This document shows, in pieces, positions 43,888-52,381 of a stretch of DNA of 64,000 bases. Source of the stretch: an uncultured Methanobrevibacter sp. (GTDB taxonomy: Archaea > Methanobacteriota > Methanobacteria > Methanobacteriales > Methanobacteriaceae); the NCBI RefSeq assembly GCF_902770715.1, contig NZ_CACXTS010000003.1, forward strand, positions 1 to 64,000, given 5' to 3'. The notes under the pieces are model-generated. The model worked only from the letters and a program-made list of their open reading frames with translations, did no database searches and was not told where the DNA came from. A program made the position numbers and the translations under genes. Position 1 is the first letter of the stretch; the number at the start of each line of letters is the position of its first letter.

Positions 43888-44337
43888 ATGGAAGATGAAA
43901 TTTTTCAAGGTATAGAAGATAAGTCCCCATTTGTGGCATGGATTCACAATATTTCACTAAATCAGCAAAAGTATATGAAATCAAAATTTTCTAATTATGA
44001 TTTTGGCCATGACATACGCTACATCATGTTCATTTATGACCACCCCAACTGCTCACAGGAGGATCTGGTGAACATGTTCTGCCAAAGTAAGGGAAACGTT
44101 GCCAAAATACTGAAGAAATTTGAAAATGAAGGATATATCAAAAGGGAAGTCAATCCTGAAAACAGACGCAAATACATGTTGAATGTAACCGAAAAAGGCA
44201 AAATGTTAGCACCAAAATACCGGCAGTTTGCTAAAGACTGGGAAAAGGAAGTAGGGATAACAGACGAAGATGACTTGTTGAAAGAAAGACTTAAAGAAAT
44301 AGCCATTAAAGGCATGAAGATTATTGAAAATAAATAA
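43888..44337 (+). CDS. MarR family transcriptional regulator
   Basis: The 149-residue protein has the winged helix-turn-helix of MarR regulators: HPNCSQEDLVNMFCQSKGNVAKILKKFENEGYIKRE (about 52-87), then the wing NPENRRKYMLNVTEKGK. AGGTGAAAAT precedes the ATG. Two MFS exporters follow on the same strand (15 bases, then 36 bases), so it probably represses this operon and releases it on binding a toxic compound. The inducer is unknown. Confidence 0.9.
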   Translation: MEDEIFQGIEDKSPFVAWIHNISLNQQKYMKSKFSNYDFGHDIRYIMFIYDHPNCSQEDLVNMFCQSKGNVAKILKKFENEGYIKREVNPENRRKYMLNVTEKGKMLAPKYRQFAKDWEKEVGITDEDDLLKERLKEIAIKGMKIIENK

Positions 44338-44351
44338 AAGAGATGATGATA

Positions 44352-45737
44352 ATGAAAATGGATTCTGAAACATATGTAGTTTTCGTTGCATTCATAACAT
44401 CATTTTTTGCTGTATTCTTATCAGCGGGAATTGTTTTGGGCGTTCCATCAATTGCAAATGATTTTGGAATGAACAACATTATTCAAAATTGGATTCCTAC
44501 AATAGCATTGCTTGTTATAGCTGTATTCACCCTACCAGCAGGTCAGATTTCGGGTAAATACGGTGTTAAAAAGTCTTTGATTGCAGGACTAATTATTTTT
44601 ATAATAGCATCAGTCGGCGGAGCTCTATCCTTTTCAACAGAATCATTCTTATTTTTTAGGGTGCTTCAAGGAATAGGCATTGCATTCTTGAATGTATCTG
44701 CAATGGCAATGGTCGTGCAAGCCATCAAACCACAAAACAGAGGAAAAGCTTTAGGATATACTGTTACAGGCATTTATCTTGCAGGATCACTATCTCCCGT
44801 ATTCTGTGGATTTTTAGTATATAATTTCGGTTGGAGATCAATGTTTTATTTTGTATTGCCGTTTTTAGTACTTTGCTTAATATTGATTATGATAAAAATT
44901 CCTGGAGAATGGAAAACTTATGAAAACAGCAAAATCGACAGTATAGGATATGTTCTATACGGAATTGGCATTCTATTATTCATTTATGGATTTACAAACT
45001 TAATGAATACAATGGGAATAATCAGCGTTGCAATTGGTACAATCCTACTGCTCATTTTTGCATATTATGAACTTAAGGCTAAAAGTCCAGCATTCAATAT
45101 GCATCTATTCAAAAATATGAAATTCACTTCATCAAATATTGCGGCATTATGCAGCTATCTTGCCATTGCAGCAATAACCACCATATTGAATTATCATTTC
45201 CAATATGTGAGGGGATGGAATGCACAGCTTTCAGGATTAATTCTGATAATCACACCAATAATCATGGCAATTATGGCGCCTAATGCAGGTAAGCTATCAG
45301 ATAAGATTCATCCGCAAAAGCTGGCTGCATTGGGAATGGGCATTGCAACAGTAACACTATTGATATTGATATTTTTAGATGCCAATACTCCACTTTATCT
45401 TATTGTTATAGCCATGATACTTCAGGGTATTGGAATGGGATTATTTACAACTCCAAACACCAATGCAATTATGAGTTCCGTTCCACCAAACGAAACCCCA
45501 AATGCATCTGCGGCCCAATCTGCAATGAGAACCATTGGTCAAACTATGAGTCTGGGTCTTTTAACCCTCGTATTTGCTTGGATGATGGGAAGTCTTAAAC
45601 TTTCTTCAGAATATGCTGCTCTGATAGTTCAAAGTTCACAATTGGTCTGTTTGATATGTACAATAATTTGCATAATAGCTATTTTTGCTTCACTTGTAGG
45701 CATTAAATCAAAAGATTCATTTAATTTAGAGAGGTAA
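44352..45737 (+). CDS. MFS drug exporter (14-span DHA2 type), first copy
   Basis: The 461-residue protein starts MKMDSETYVVFVAFITSFFAVFLSAG. It has IPTIALLVIAVFTLPAGQISGKYGVKKSLI (motif A region) and GYTVTGIYLAGSLSPVFCGFLV (motif C, antiporter type). I use the ATG that aligns with the start of the second copy; two further ATG codons lie just upstream. It belongs to an operon with the MarR gene and a close paralogue downstream. It probably exports hydrophobic toxic compounds. Confidence 0.85.
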   Translation: MKMDSETYVVFVAFITSFFAVFLSAGIVLGVPSIANDFGMNNIIQNWIPTIALLVIAVFTLPAGQISGKYGVKKSLIAGLIIFIIASVGGALSFSTESFLFFRVLQGIGIAFLNVSAMAMVVQAIKPQNRGKALGYTVTGIYLAGSLSPVFCGFLVYNFGWRSMFYFVLPFLVLCLILIMIKIPGEWKTYENSKIDSIGYVLYGIGILLFIYGFTNLMNTMGIISVAIGTILLLIFAYYELKAKSPAFNMHLFKNMKFTSSNIAALCSYLAIAAITTILNYHFQYVRGWNAQLSGLILIITPIIMAIMAPNAGKLSDKIHPQKLAALGMGIATVTLLILIFLDANTPLYLIVIAMILQGIGMGLFTTPNTNAIMSSVPPNETPNASAAQSAMRTIGQTMSLGLLTLVFAWMMGSLKLSSEYAALIVQSSQLVCLICTIICIIAIFASLVGIKSKDSFNLER

Positions 45738-45772
45738 GATTATTTAAAATTTAATTAATAGAGAGGGAAATC

Positions 45773-47164
45773 ATGAAAATAGAATTTGAAACATATGTTG
45801 TATTTGTATCATTTATAACATCATTTTTTGCAGTTTTCTTGTCAAATGGGATAATCATTGGTGTTCCCGCAATTGCACAGGACTTTGCAATGAATAATGT
45901 TATTCAAAATTGGGTGCCGACAATATTTTTCCTTGTCGTAGCGGTATTCACAGTACCGGCCGGACAGATTTCAGGAAAATTCGGTGTTAAAAAATCATTG
46001 CTAGCAGGAATCCTTGTATTCCTATTTGGGTCTATAGGGGCCTGTCTTGCATTTTCAACAGAATCATTTTTAGTTTTTAGAATGATACAGGGTGCAGGAG
46101 TAGCATTTTTAAATGTATCAGCTATGGCTATGGTAGTACAAGCGGTTAAACCGCAAAACAGGGGAAAAGCATTGGGTTTTACAGTGACTGGAGTTTATCT
46201 GGCAACTTCACTTTCACCGGTAATCTGCGGATTTTTAGTGCATAACCTCGGCTGGAGATCAATGTTTTACTTTGTTATTCCATTTTTAGTATTGTGTATC
46301 ATATTGATGCTTACAAAAATACCTCAAGAATGGAAGACCTATCAACATGACAAGATTGATAAAGTAGGATCTATACTATATGCCATTGGAATCTTATTAT
46401 TCATCTATGGATTCACCACTTTGATTACATCAACAGGTAAAATATTAACCGTTGCTGGAATTATATTGCTAGTAATATTTGGTCTCTATGAATTGAGACA
46501 GAAATCACCAGTGTTCAACATGAACCTGTTTAAAAACAAAAAATTCACATCCTCAAATGTCGCAGCATTGTGCAGCTACTTGGCGATTATGGTAGTTACC
46601 ACAATTCTGAATTACCACTTCCAGTATGTAAGGGGATGGGACGCACAAATGTCCGGAATGATATTGATTATTACACCAATCATCATGGCAATCATGGCTC
46701 CGAATGCAGGAAAACTATCAGATAGAATACATCCGCAGAAATTAGCGGCAATTGGTATTGGAATAGCTGCGGTGGCACTGGCAATACTTACATTCCTAAC
46801 CGGAGATACACCAATCTATATTGTGATATTGGCTATGGTCCTGCAGGGTATTGGAATGGGACTATTCTCAAGTCCAAATATGAACGCTATCATGAGTTCA
46901 GTTCCTCCAAAGGACGCTCCGACAGCATCAGCTTCTCAAGCTACAATGAGAACAATCGGCCAGACCATGAGTTTAGGTCTTTTAACTCTTATATTCGCTT
47001 GGGTGATGGGCAGCTTGGAATTGGCTCCTCAATATGCTTCCATGATTGTGCAGGCATCACAAACAATCTGTTTGATTTGTACAATAGCATGCATCCTTGC
47101 TGTATTCGCTTCATTGGTTGGTATAAAATCCAGCGACAAATTCAATACTGAAAGGCCAAACTGA
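45773..47164 (+). CDS. MFS drug exporter (14-span DHA2 type), second copy
   Basis: The 463-residue protein is colinear with and very similar to the preceding exporter (for example NYHFQYVRGW and IITPIIMAIMAPNAGKLSD occur in both), a recent tandem duplication. GAGGG precedes the ATG. It may form a heteromer with, or have another substrate range than, the first copy. Confidence 0.85.
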   Translation: MKIEFETYVVFVSFITSFFAVFLSNGIIIGVPAIAQDFAMNNVIQNWVPTIFFLVVAVFTVPAGQISGKFGVKKSLLAGILVFLFGSIGACLAFSTESFLVFRMIQGAGVAFLNVSAMAMVVQAVKPQNRGKALGFTVTGVYLATSLSPVICGFLVHNLGWRSMFYFVIPFLVLCIILMLTKIPQEWKTYQHDKIDKVGSILYAIGILLFIYGFTTLITSTGKILTVAGIILLVIFGLYELRQKSPVFNMNLFKNKKFTSSNVAALCSYLAIMVVTTILNYHFQYVRGWDAQMSGMILIITPIIMAIMAPNAGKLSDRIHPQKLAAIGIGIAAVALAILTFLTGDTPIYIVILAMVLQGIGMGLFSSPNMNAIMSSVPPKDAPTASASQATMRTIGQTMSLGLLTLIFAWVMGSLELAPQYASMIVQASQTICLICTIACILAVFASLVGIKSSDKFNTERPN

Positions 47165-47186
47165 TTAGTTATTCATTTAACTAATC
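47163..47186 (+). terminator. Hairpin after the second MFS gene
   Basis: GATTAGTT and AACTAATC form a perfect 8-bp stem with loop ATTCATTT, overlapping the stop codon, followed by a pyrimidine run ending in seven T. This is a good terminator for the MarR-MFS operon. Confidence 0.55.
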
Positions 47187-47257
47187 CCCTTTCCTTTTTT
47201 TAATTAATCTGATATAATTGAAAAATAATGATATGATTTATATAATCATCAAAATGT

Positions 47258-48589
47258 TTATTCGATGAAATACTCTTTTTTAGACAACTCTTTTAAGGTA
47301 GAAACCAATTCCTCTTCACCGATCTTAATTAATACATTCTGAATTAATAAATCAGCTTCCTCATCAATTGAAAAAGTCATACCCTCTTGAGAGTATCTTC
47401 TTAAAGTGTTTATAATAGGACGCAGTCTATTATACAATTCCATAAATTCTTCCTCATTATCCATATCCAGTGAGAACAAATACTTCCTACGCCTTTTAAA
47501 GTAATTTTGATATTTTATTTGAGAATCAGTCATTTTAACAAGCTTAAAAATCTTGTTAACAGCAGTTGTTTCTTCTAGTACTTCATATCTTGTTTTCCTA
47601 ATCTCTCTTTGGATAGCTTTAATTTCATTGATGTTATCTTTTCTTTCATTGAGAATCTTTTGATAGCTTGTCCCAGTATCTAAAACCGCTGTAGATTTCA
47701 GCGGCTTGAATTTGATTTTTCGGTTCATATAATTTTTTCCGAAAACCTCTTCATAAAAATCAGAATTGGGTAAATTCAAATCAATTCCATCGACTTCCCA
47801 TTTATCAACACCCTCAAATAATTCAGTATTCAAATCCCTATTAATAATTTGGGCATTATCGTAATATTGAAGCTCATCCCAAGTTTCAATAAATGGATGT
47901 TTTCTTAAATTCTTGAAATAGAAATATGTGAAGTCTAAAGAGGCAAAAACATAATTATATATCGTGATTATGGTATTGGTTAAGTAAGAATCCCTACCAA
48001 AAATATCATATAATCTTTCTTTTACAATTGCTTTTGGATACCTGCGAACAAAATAATTTTTAACCTTAGCAAGATGATTATGTACAAAACGGATGACCTT
48101 TAGACCATATCTCACATAGAAAGCTTCCCTATAAAGCAAATTTTTCCTAATGAAGCTATTGAAACTAATTTTCATTGAAGTATAAAAGCTGATTGGCTGT
48201 TCCGTATCCTCGATATTGATAATGGACTTACGAATAGGATAAATACGAACAATAATTCCATGGGGTTTAAGAATATCCAGATTTGATAGAACAAAAAAGG
48301 TAGAGTTCCTATCACCATAAGAGACGAAAAATGATGAATCTTCTTTATCATTTACGCTTCTTTCGACATATCTGTCCTTATCATAATTCTTTTTCACGAT
48401 TTTACTGAATATTTCAATATCCTCCGAAGGCATGGCTACTGCTACCATCCTTGATCCATTGTCAATGGTATGGTCATTGTAAGCACTGAGAGAGTTAGCA
48501 CCAATTAAAAAATAATGTAGGCCATTACGGGAACAAATACTATCTATCTCTTTTAGTAACTTCAATTGAATTTTATGCCTTGTTTGAAT
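47258..48589 (-). CDS. LicD-like protein without acidic motif, LicD-B of cassette 4 (apparent ATT start)
   Basis: Read from ATT at 48589 the product has 443 residues, the same as LicD-B of cassette 2, and begins IQTRHKIQLKLLKEIDSIC, aligned with MKTKQDIQLELLQELDEIC of cassette 3. AGGGGGA lies six bases upstream. The only other in-frame candidate, TTG at 48565, has no ribosome binding site, and no ATG or GTG lies between the upstream stop (48614-48616) and it. GSRMVA replaces WDDDID. It is the long LicD-B type with an extra helical, aromatic-rich segment. Confidence 0.75.
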   Translation of the reverse strand: MQTRHKIQLKLLKEIDSICSRNGLHYFLIGANSLSAYNDHTIDNGSRMVAVAMPSEDIEIFSKIVKKNYDKDRYVERSVNDKEDSSFFVSYGDRNSTFFVLSNLDILKPHGIIVRIYPIRKSIINIEDTEQPISFYTSMKISFNSFIRKNLLYREAFYVRYGLKVIRFVHNHLAKVKNYFVRRYPKAIVKERLYDIFGRDSYLTNTIITIYNYVFASLDFTYFYFKNLRKHPFIETWDELQYYDNAQIINRDLNTELFEGVDKWEVDGIDLNLPNSDFYEEVFGKNYMNRKIKFKPLKSTAVLDTGTSYQKILNERKDNINEIKAIQREIRKTRYEVLEETTAVNKIFKLVKMTDSQIKYQNYFKRRRKYLFSLDMDNEEEFMELYNRLRPIINTLRRYSQEGMTFSIDEEADLLIQNVLIKIGEEELVSTLKELSKKEYFIE

Positions 48590-48595
48590 ACTTAA

Positions 48596-48602
48596 TCCCC
48601 CT
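48596..48602 (-). promoter_or_regulatory. Shine-Dalgarno sequence that sets an ATT start
   Basis: AGGGGGA on the minus strand is followed by TTAAGT and ATT (48589). The next TTG is 24 bases further on and has no such site. Confidence 0.6.
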
Positions 48603-48613
48603 AAATAATAATG

Positions 48614-48715
48614 TTATCTGACAAAATGCACCCTATCAAAGATACTGTTAATTTCCACACATGAATCATCGATTTCATGATGCAATTCAGCAAACAGCGC
48701 CAGTTTACTTTTCAT
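48614..48715 (-). pseudogene. 33-residue remnant of a LicD-B N-terminus
   Basis: The ATG at 48715 overlaps the end of LicD-A by 11 bases with GGAG seven bases upstream, exactly the geometry of the LicD-A/LicD-B overlap in cassette 3. The peptide starts MKSKLALFAELHHEIDDSC, which matches MKTKQDIQLELLQELDEIC at M, K, K, E, L, E, D and C without gaps. It then diverges and stops after 33 residues. I read it as the leftover start of an earlier LicD-B copy that was cut off. It could still be translated. Confidence 0.6.
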
Positions 48716-50375
48716 TATTCAACTCCTCAATCAATTCAGCTTCCATATCCATACGACTAATTCCTGATTCATCTTCAACTTTTTGCCAAATTATTCCATT
48801 TCTAGTGTGGTCAACTGATTTTCTATAAAGTTCCATAGCCTGTTTTTTCTGACCGCATTTGGTTTTAGCGTTAGCTTGAAAAGCCATTGTCTCTCCATCA
48901 AATGGATATAATGATAAAACATGACTGCATAATTCATCAATCATCTTATAATCATCAATAGATTCTGCGGTATTTTCCATAATCCAGATTCTTGCACGAT
49001 ATATGTCAAGTAAATCATCATATGTATCTTCATACTCATCAACAAGAGATTGAACCAAACTAACATCTTTCAGATCATAGCGCGCTACTGAAATCTCATG
49101 ACATATTGAAATGATATCCATAATTCTATTCAATTCATCATTTAAAGGTTTGTCTTGAGCTTCACGGGCATTCAAGTATTTGGAAGCATCAAAATATCTT
49201 CCCTGTTCAATCAAACTGAACAAATATGTTGCAAGATTCTTATCTGAAATTGGAGCTAAAATATTATACTTAAACACATTTTCAATATTCTGCAAATCGG
49301 TGAAATTTCCAAACTCCGCAGATAATTCATCATAATTCTTATCTTCAAGAAGAGAACGCAAATAATCATCCTTACCGTCCAAATCTTTAGATACTTGGAC
49401 TGACCCTACAGCAACAATCTCTTTAGCAATCAACATTTCAACTTTTCGCCTATTATAATATACCTTAGCATTATTACGTTTGTTTATTTTGCATTTCTCA
49501 AAAATAGATTCTCGATTTATTTTTGGAAGATAACGACTAGAATATTCTTCAAATGGAAGAAAATCATTTCTTACTGCATTATGAATAAGTTGTTCTTCAT
49601 ATTCTGGAATGTACATCCAACTATCGCCATAAGCTGACCTAAGAAGACCTTCGGGACGATAACCCAGTGGAAATACTCCATCTTCAAACTGGCCCATTTC
49701 ACTTTCAAGTTGAAAATGTTCCTTATCATAAACATGCTTATTATATCCCCAGAACACACAGTACTGATCACAAAATTTCGGAGAATATTGCTGCAGTTCA
49801 TCTTCCAGCTCCTTTAGAACCTTTTCTTCTCCTTCCTCATCAATTCTTTGGCAATAATGCTCATACAATTCATAATGTTTTTCCCATTCCTCAAGTGTGG
49901 CTCTTTTGTTCACGACAAAATATGGGGATAATAACTCTGTATAGACATGCAATTTATCCATATATTCTTCCTTAGCCTTTTCACCTAAAGGCATCGGATT
50001 GAAGATAAAGAATTCTATTTGATGTCCGCATGATTTTGCAGGCAATGACTGAGAAACATAAATTGTAGTTGTTTCAGTATTTACATATCTTGGAAGAGGA
50101 TTACAATAATATGGAGTATTTTCTTTATATACCATTGAACGTCCCTCAGGAAGAACGTTTTCTTCAGTTTCTATGATATGTCTCAGTTTATTCCAGTTGT
50201 CTCTAGTGATAAACAAATCAATGTCATCATCCCATGGCATGAAACGACGATTTCTGATTGAACCTAAGCTAGCACCACCTGCCAACAAATAATCAATATC
50301 ATACTTTTTACAGATTTCATCCAATTCAACCAGTAACTGGTATAAATTTTTTTGTATCCTATTCAACTTATACAA
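48705..50375 (-). CDS. LicD family protein, LicD-A of cassette 4 (TTG start)
   Basis: The 556-residue protein has a LicD domain with GASLGSIRNRRFMPWDDDID (D49-D51, D53), and LDPMP is FNPMP here (IEFFIFNPMP), so one acidic residue of the second motif is Asn, unlike the other copies. The TPR-like C-terminal half is conserved (YPFDGETMAFQANAKTKCG). The TTG at 50375 has GGAG eight bases upstream. No aminotransferase precedes it directly; the acyltransferase at 50439 is 63 bases upstream in the same direction. Confidence 0.85.
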   Translation of the reverse strand: MYKLNRIQKNLYQLLVELDEICKKYDIDYLLAGGASLGSIRNRRFMPWDDDIDLFITRDNWNKLRHIIETEENVLPEGRSMVYKENTPYYCNPLPRYVNTETTTIYVSQSLPAKSCGHQIEFFIFNPMPLGEKAKEEYMDKLHVYTELLSPYFVVNKRATLEEWEKHYELYEHYCQRIDEEGEEKVLKELEDELQQYSPKFCDQYCVFWGYNKHVYDKEHFQLESEMGQFEDGVFPLGYRPEGLLRSAYGDSWMYIPEYEEQLIHNAVRNDFLPFEEYSSRYLPKINRESIFEKCKINKRNNAKVYYNRRKVEMLIAKEIVAVGSVQVSKDLDGKDDYLRSLLEDKNYDELSAEFGNFTDLQNIENVFKYNILAPISDKNLATYLFSLIEQGRYFDASKYLNAREAQDKPLNDELNRIMDIISICHEISVARYDLKDVSLVQSLVDEYEDTYDDLLDIYRARIWIMENTAESIDDYKMIDELCSHVLSLYPFDGETMAFQANAKTKCGQKKQAMELYRKSVDHTRNGIIWQKVEDESGISRMDMEAELIEELNNEK

Positions 50376-50438
50376 CTAGAACACTCCACCCTTAAACAAT
50401 GAAATTTAATCTCCAATTTTTCATACATAATTTTCTAA

Positions 50439-51467
50439 CTAATAAATACCAACAATATTATTTATGACCGGCATTCTTGATAATATTATCGCAACAATCA
50501 ATGACCCAACTACCAGCAATAAGAATACGACTGGAACAAGGTCAAATGTTGAAATCGGATAATATTGTAAAAGTAAATTTATGATATGTTCATGCATCAG
50601 ATAAATAGTATAACTGCAAACGCTTAATGCGTAGACTATGGTTCCAATGAATGATTTTTCAATGAAATGATGCAATTTTGACAATGCGCTTTTCGGATTG
50701 AATGATGAAAATTTAGTTAAATATCTCAAAATCAAGAACAATGCGGAACATTGAATTATAATTGAAATTGATTCAATGTATACAATTGCTGCAAAGTTCA
50801 AGGCATTGTAAATGTTTATTGCAATGCAAACAATGAATATTACAGTACAGAATATTGTCATTGGAAGGGAATAAATCCTAAATTCCTTATTTGCCAAATA
50901 GTATCCCAAGACTACATAACCCATATAGATGCCAAAATTTTGAAAAATCAAAGTTACATAATACTCCTGAGCAAGATTCAAATTAGTTAAAACAATGAAA
51001 ATTAACCATATCAATAAGAAATATTCTGCCCCTCTAGTACCATGCTCCTTGATAAAAGAATTGAAAATCGGCATTAATAAATAAATTCCAATAATTACAC
51101 AAACAAACCATGGAAATGGTGCATCATAAATCCAGAGATACATTAAATCAAAGTTGAATGAATTAACATATGCAACAGAGAAGAATAATATGATATACCA
51201 AAATATAGCTGGAATCAACACTCTTGAAAAACGTTTTTTAATGAATTGTGAAATTGAATATTCCCTATTTAAAAGTAATGCTCCACTAAGCATGAAAAAC
51301 AATGGGACTCCCATTCTGGAAATTGCAAGATAAGATAATAGAGTAGGAGATGTTAAATAGTTCATATTCACTGGAAAATATTGGATAGTGTGTGCCAACA
51401 AAACCAAAAGTATTGCAATTGCCCGCAATTCATCTAAATAAAAAATCCTATCTTTTCGTAATACCAT
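50439..51467 (-). CDS. Acyltransferase family 3 membrane protein
   Basis: The 342-residue protein has about ten membrane spans. It opens with FYLDELRAIAILLVLLAHTIQYF, the acyltransferase-3 signature with catalytic His at about 21, and has SRMGVPLFFMLSGALLLNREYS and RFSRVLIPAIFWY (about 50-90). Such proteins move acyl groups, often acetyl, across the membrane onto surface sugars or peptides. AGGGATACG precedes the ATG. It lies between LicD-A of cassette 4 and a GNAT gene on the same strand. Confidence 0.85.
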   Translation of the reverse strand: MVLRKDRIFYLDELRAIAILLVLLAHTIQYFPVNMNYLTSPTLLSYLAISRMGVPLFFMLSGALLLNREYSISQFIKKRFSRVLIPAIFWYIILFFSVAYVNSFNFDLMYLWIYDAPFPWFVCVIIGIYLLMPIFNSFIKEHGTRGAEYFLLIWLIFIVLTNLNLAQEYYVTLIFQNFGIYMGYVVLGYYLANKEFRIYSLPMTIFCTVIFIVCIAINIYNALNFAAIVYIESISIIIQCSALFLILRYLTKFSSFNPKSALSKLHHFIEKSFIGTIVYALSVCSYTIYLMHEHIINLLLQYYPISTFDLVPVVFLLLVVGSLIVAIILSRMPVINNIVGIY

Positions 51468-51524
51468 CGTATCCCTAAATTATTTGGATAATAATGAATT
51501 CATTAAGTGAATAAGAAAAACATC

Positions 51525-52307
51525 CTAATGTAACTTTCCAATTTCACAAGAAATTTCAAATCCTAATTTATCATATAATCCAGTTGATTCTTCTGTATAA
51601 TTAATTAAATAAACCTTTTTACCCTCATCAATCAAGTCATTACATAATCTGCTGCAGACTTTTGTTGCAAGGCCTTTTCCTCTGTATGCTTGGTCTGTAA
51701 TGACATTGGATAATACCGCAATATTTTCAAGTTCGGCATTTGTTGAAGCATTGGAAATGATTTTGCCATCATCCTTAATTATATAATTCCTTCCAAAATT
51801 ATCGTCATCTCTTTCTTTGATTTGAGAAATCAATTCATCCAAATCGTAAAATTCTCCCATAGGATCATTTTTAATTAATTTTGAAATTTCAACGAAATCC
51901 TCATCTTCAACAGCTAATTCCACACATGAATTTTCACATTCATAATGATTTGATAAGACTCTAACCCAACCATAGTCAGTAGAATATTCCTTTTCTTTAA
52001 GAATTTCAGACAACTTTTCAATAAGAAATTTTTCAGCACATATGACTGAAGGATTCTCATCCATTACTAACTCTTTAATTTCATCAAAGTCACAGTCTCT
52101 GTTCTTTGAAAATACATGCATTCCAGAGTAATATTTTAAAACTACACAGTTAATTTCATCATCTTTTGAATCAAACCAAAACTTTAAGTTATCATTGTCT
52201 AATCCATATTTTAAAAAATCCAAATATAGATATAAACATTTATCATAGTCATTTCCAATATATTCTTTAATTAATTTCACATTCTCTTGATTAACTCTTT
52301 TAAACAT
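51525..52307 (-). CDS. GNAT-fold acetyltransferase, two-domain type (paralogue of 34093-34884)
   Basis: The 260-residue protein has an N-terminal domain with YIGNDYDKCLYLYLDFLKYGL, matching YIGEDYGKCLYIYIDLKKYGI of the paralogue, and a C-terminal GNAT domain with ENIAVLSNVITDQAYRGKGLATKVCSRL (acetyl-CoA loop) and YDKLGFEIS. I use the ATG at 52307, which has GGG seven bases upstream. Its neighbours are surface-modification genes on the same strand. Confidence 0.8.
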   Translation of the reverse strand: MFKRVNQENVKLIKEYIGNDYDKCLYLYLDFLKYGLDNDNLKFWFDSKDDEINCVVLKYYSGMHVFSKNRDCDFDEIKELVMDENPSVICAEKFLIEKLSEILKEKEYSTDYGWVRVLSNHYECENSCVELAVEDEDFVEISKLIKNDPMGEFYDLDELISQIKERDDDNFGRNYIIKDDGKIISNASTNAELENIAVLSNVITDQAYRGKGLATKVCSRLCNDLIDEGKKVYLINYTEESTGLYDKLGFEISCEIGKLH

Positions 52308-52381
52308 GTTCATTCCCTTTCATTTCTTAAGTGACTTACTAAAAATCTATTCCGGCATTTTCCTAATTAATATCCAGATAA

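Noticed and set aside
11414-50375. The LicD region as an integrated mobile element
   Set aside because: No integrase, transposase, att-like direct repeats at a tRNA or terminal inverted repeats are visible; base composition equals the neighbours.
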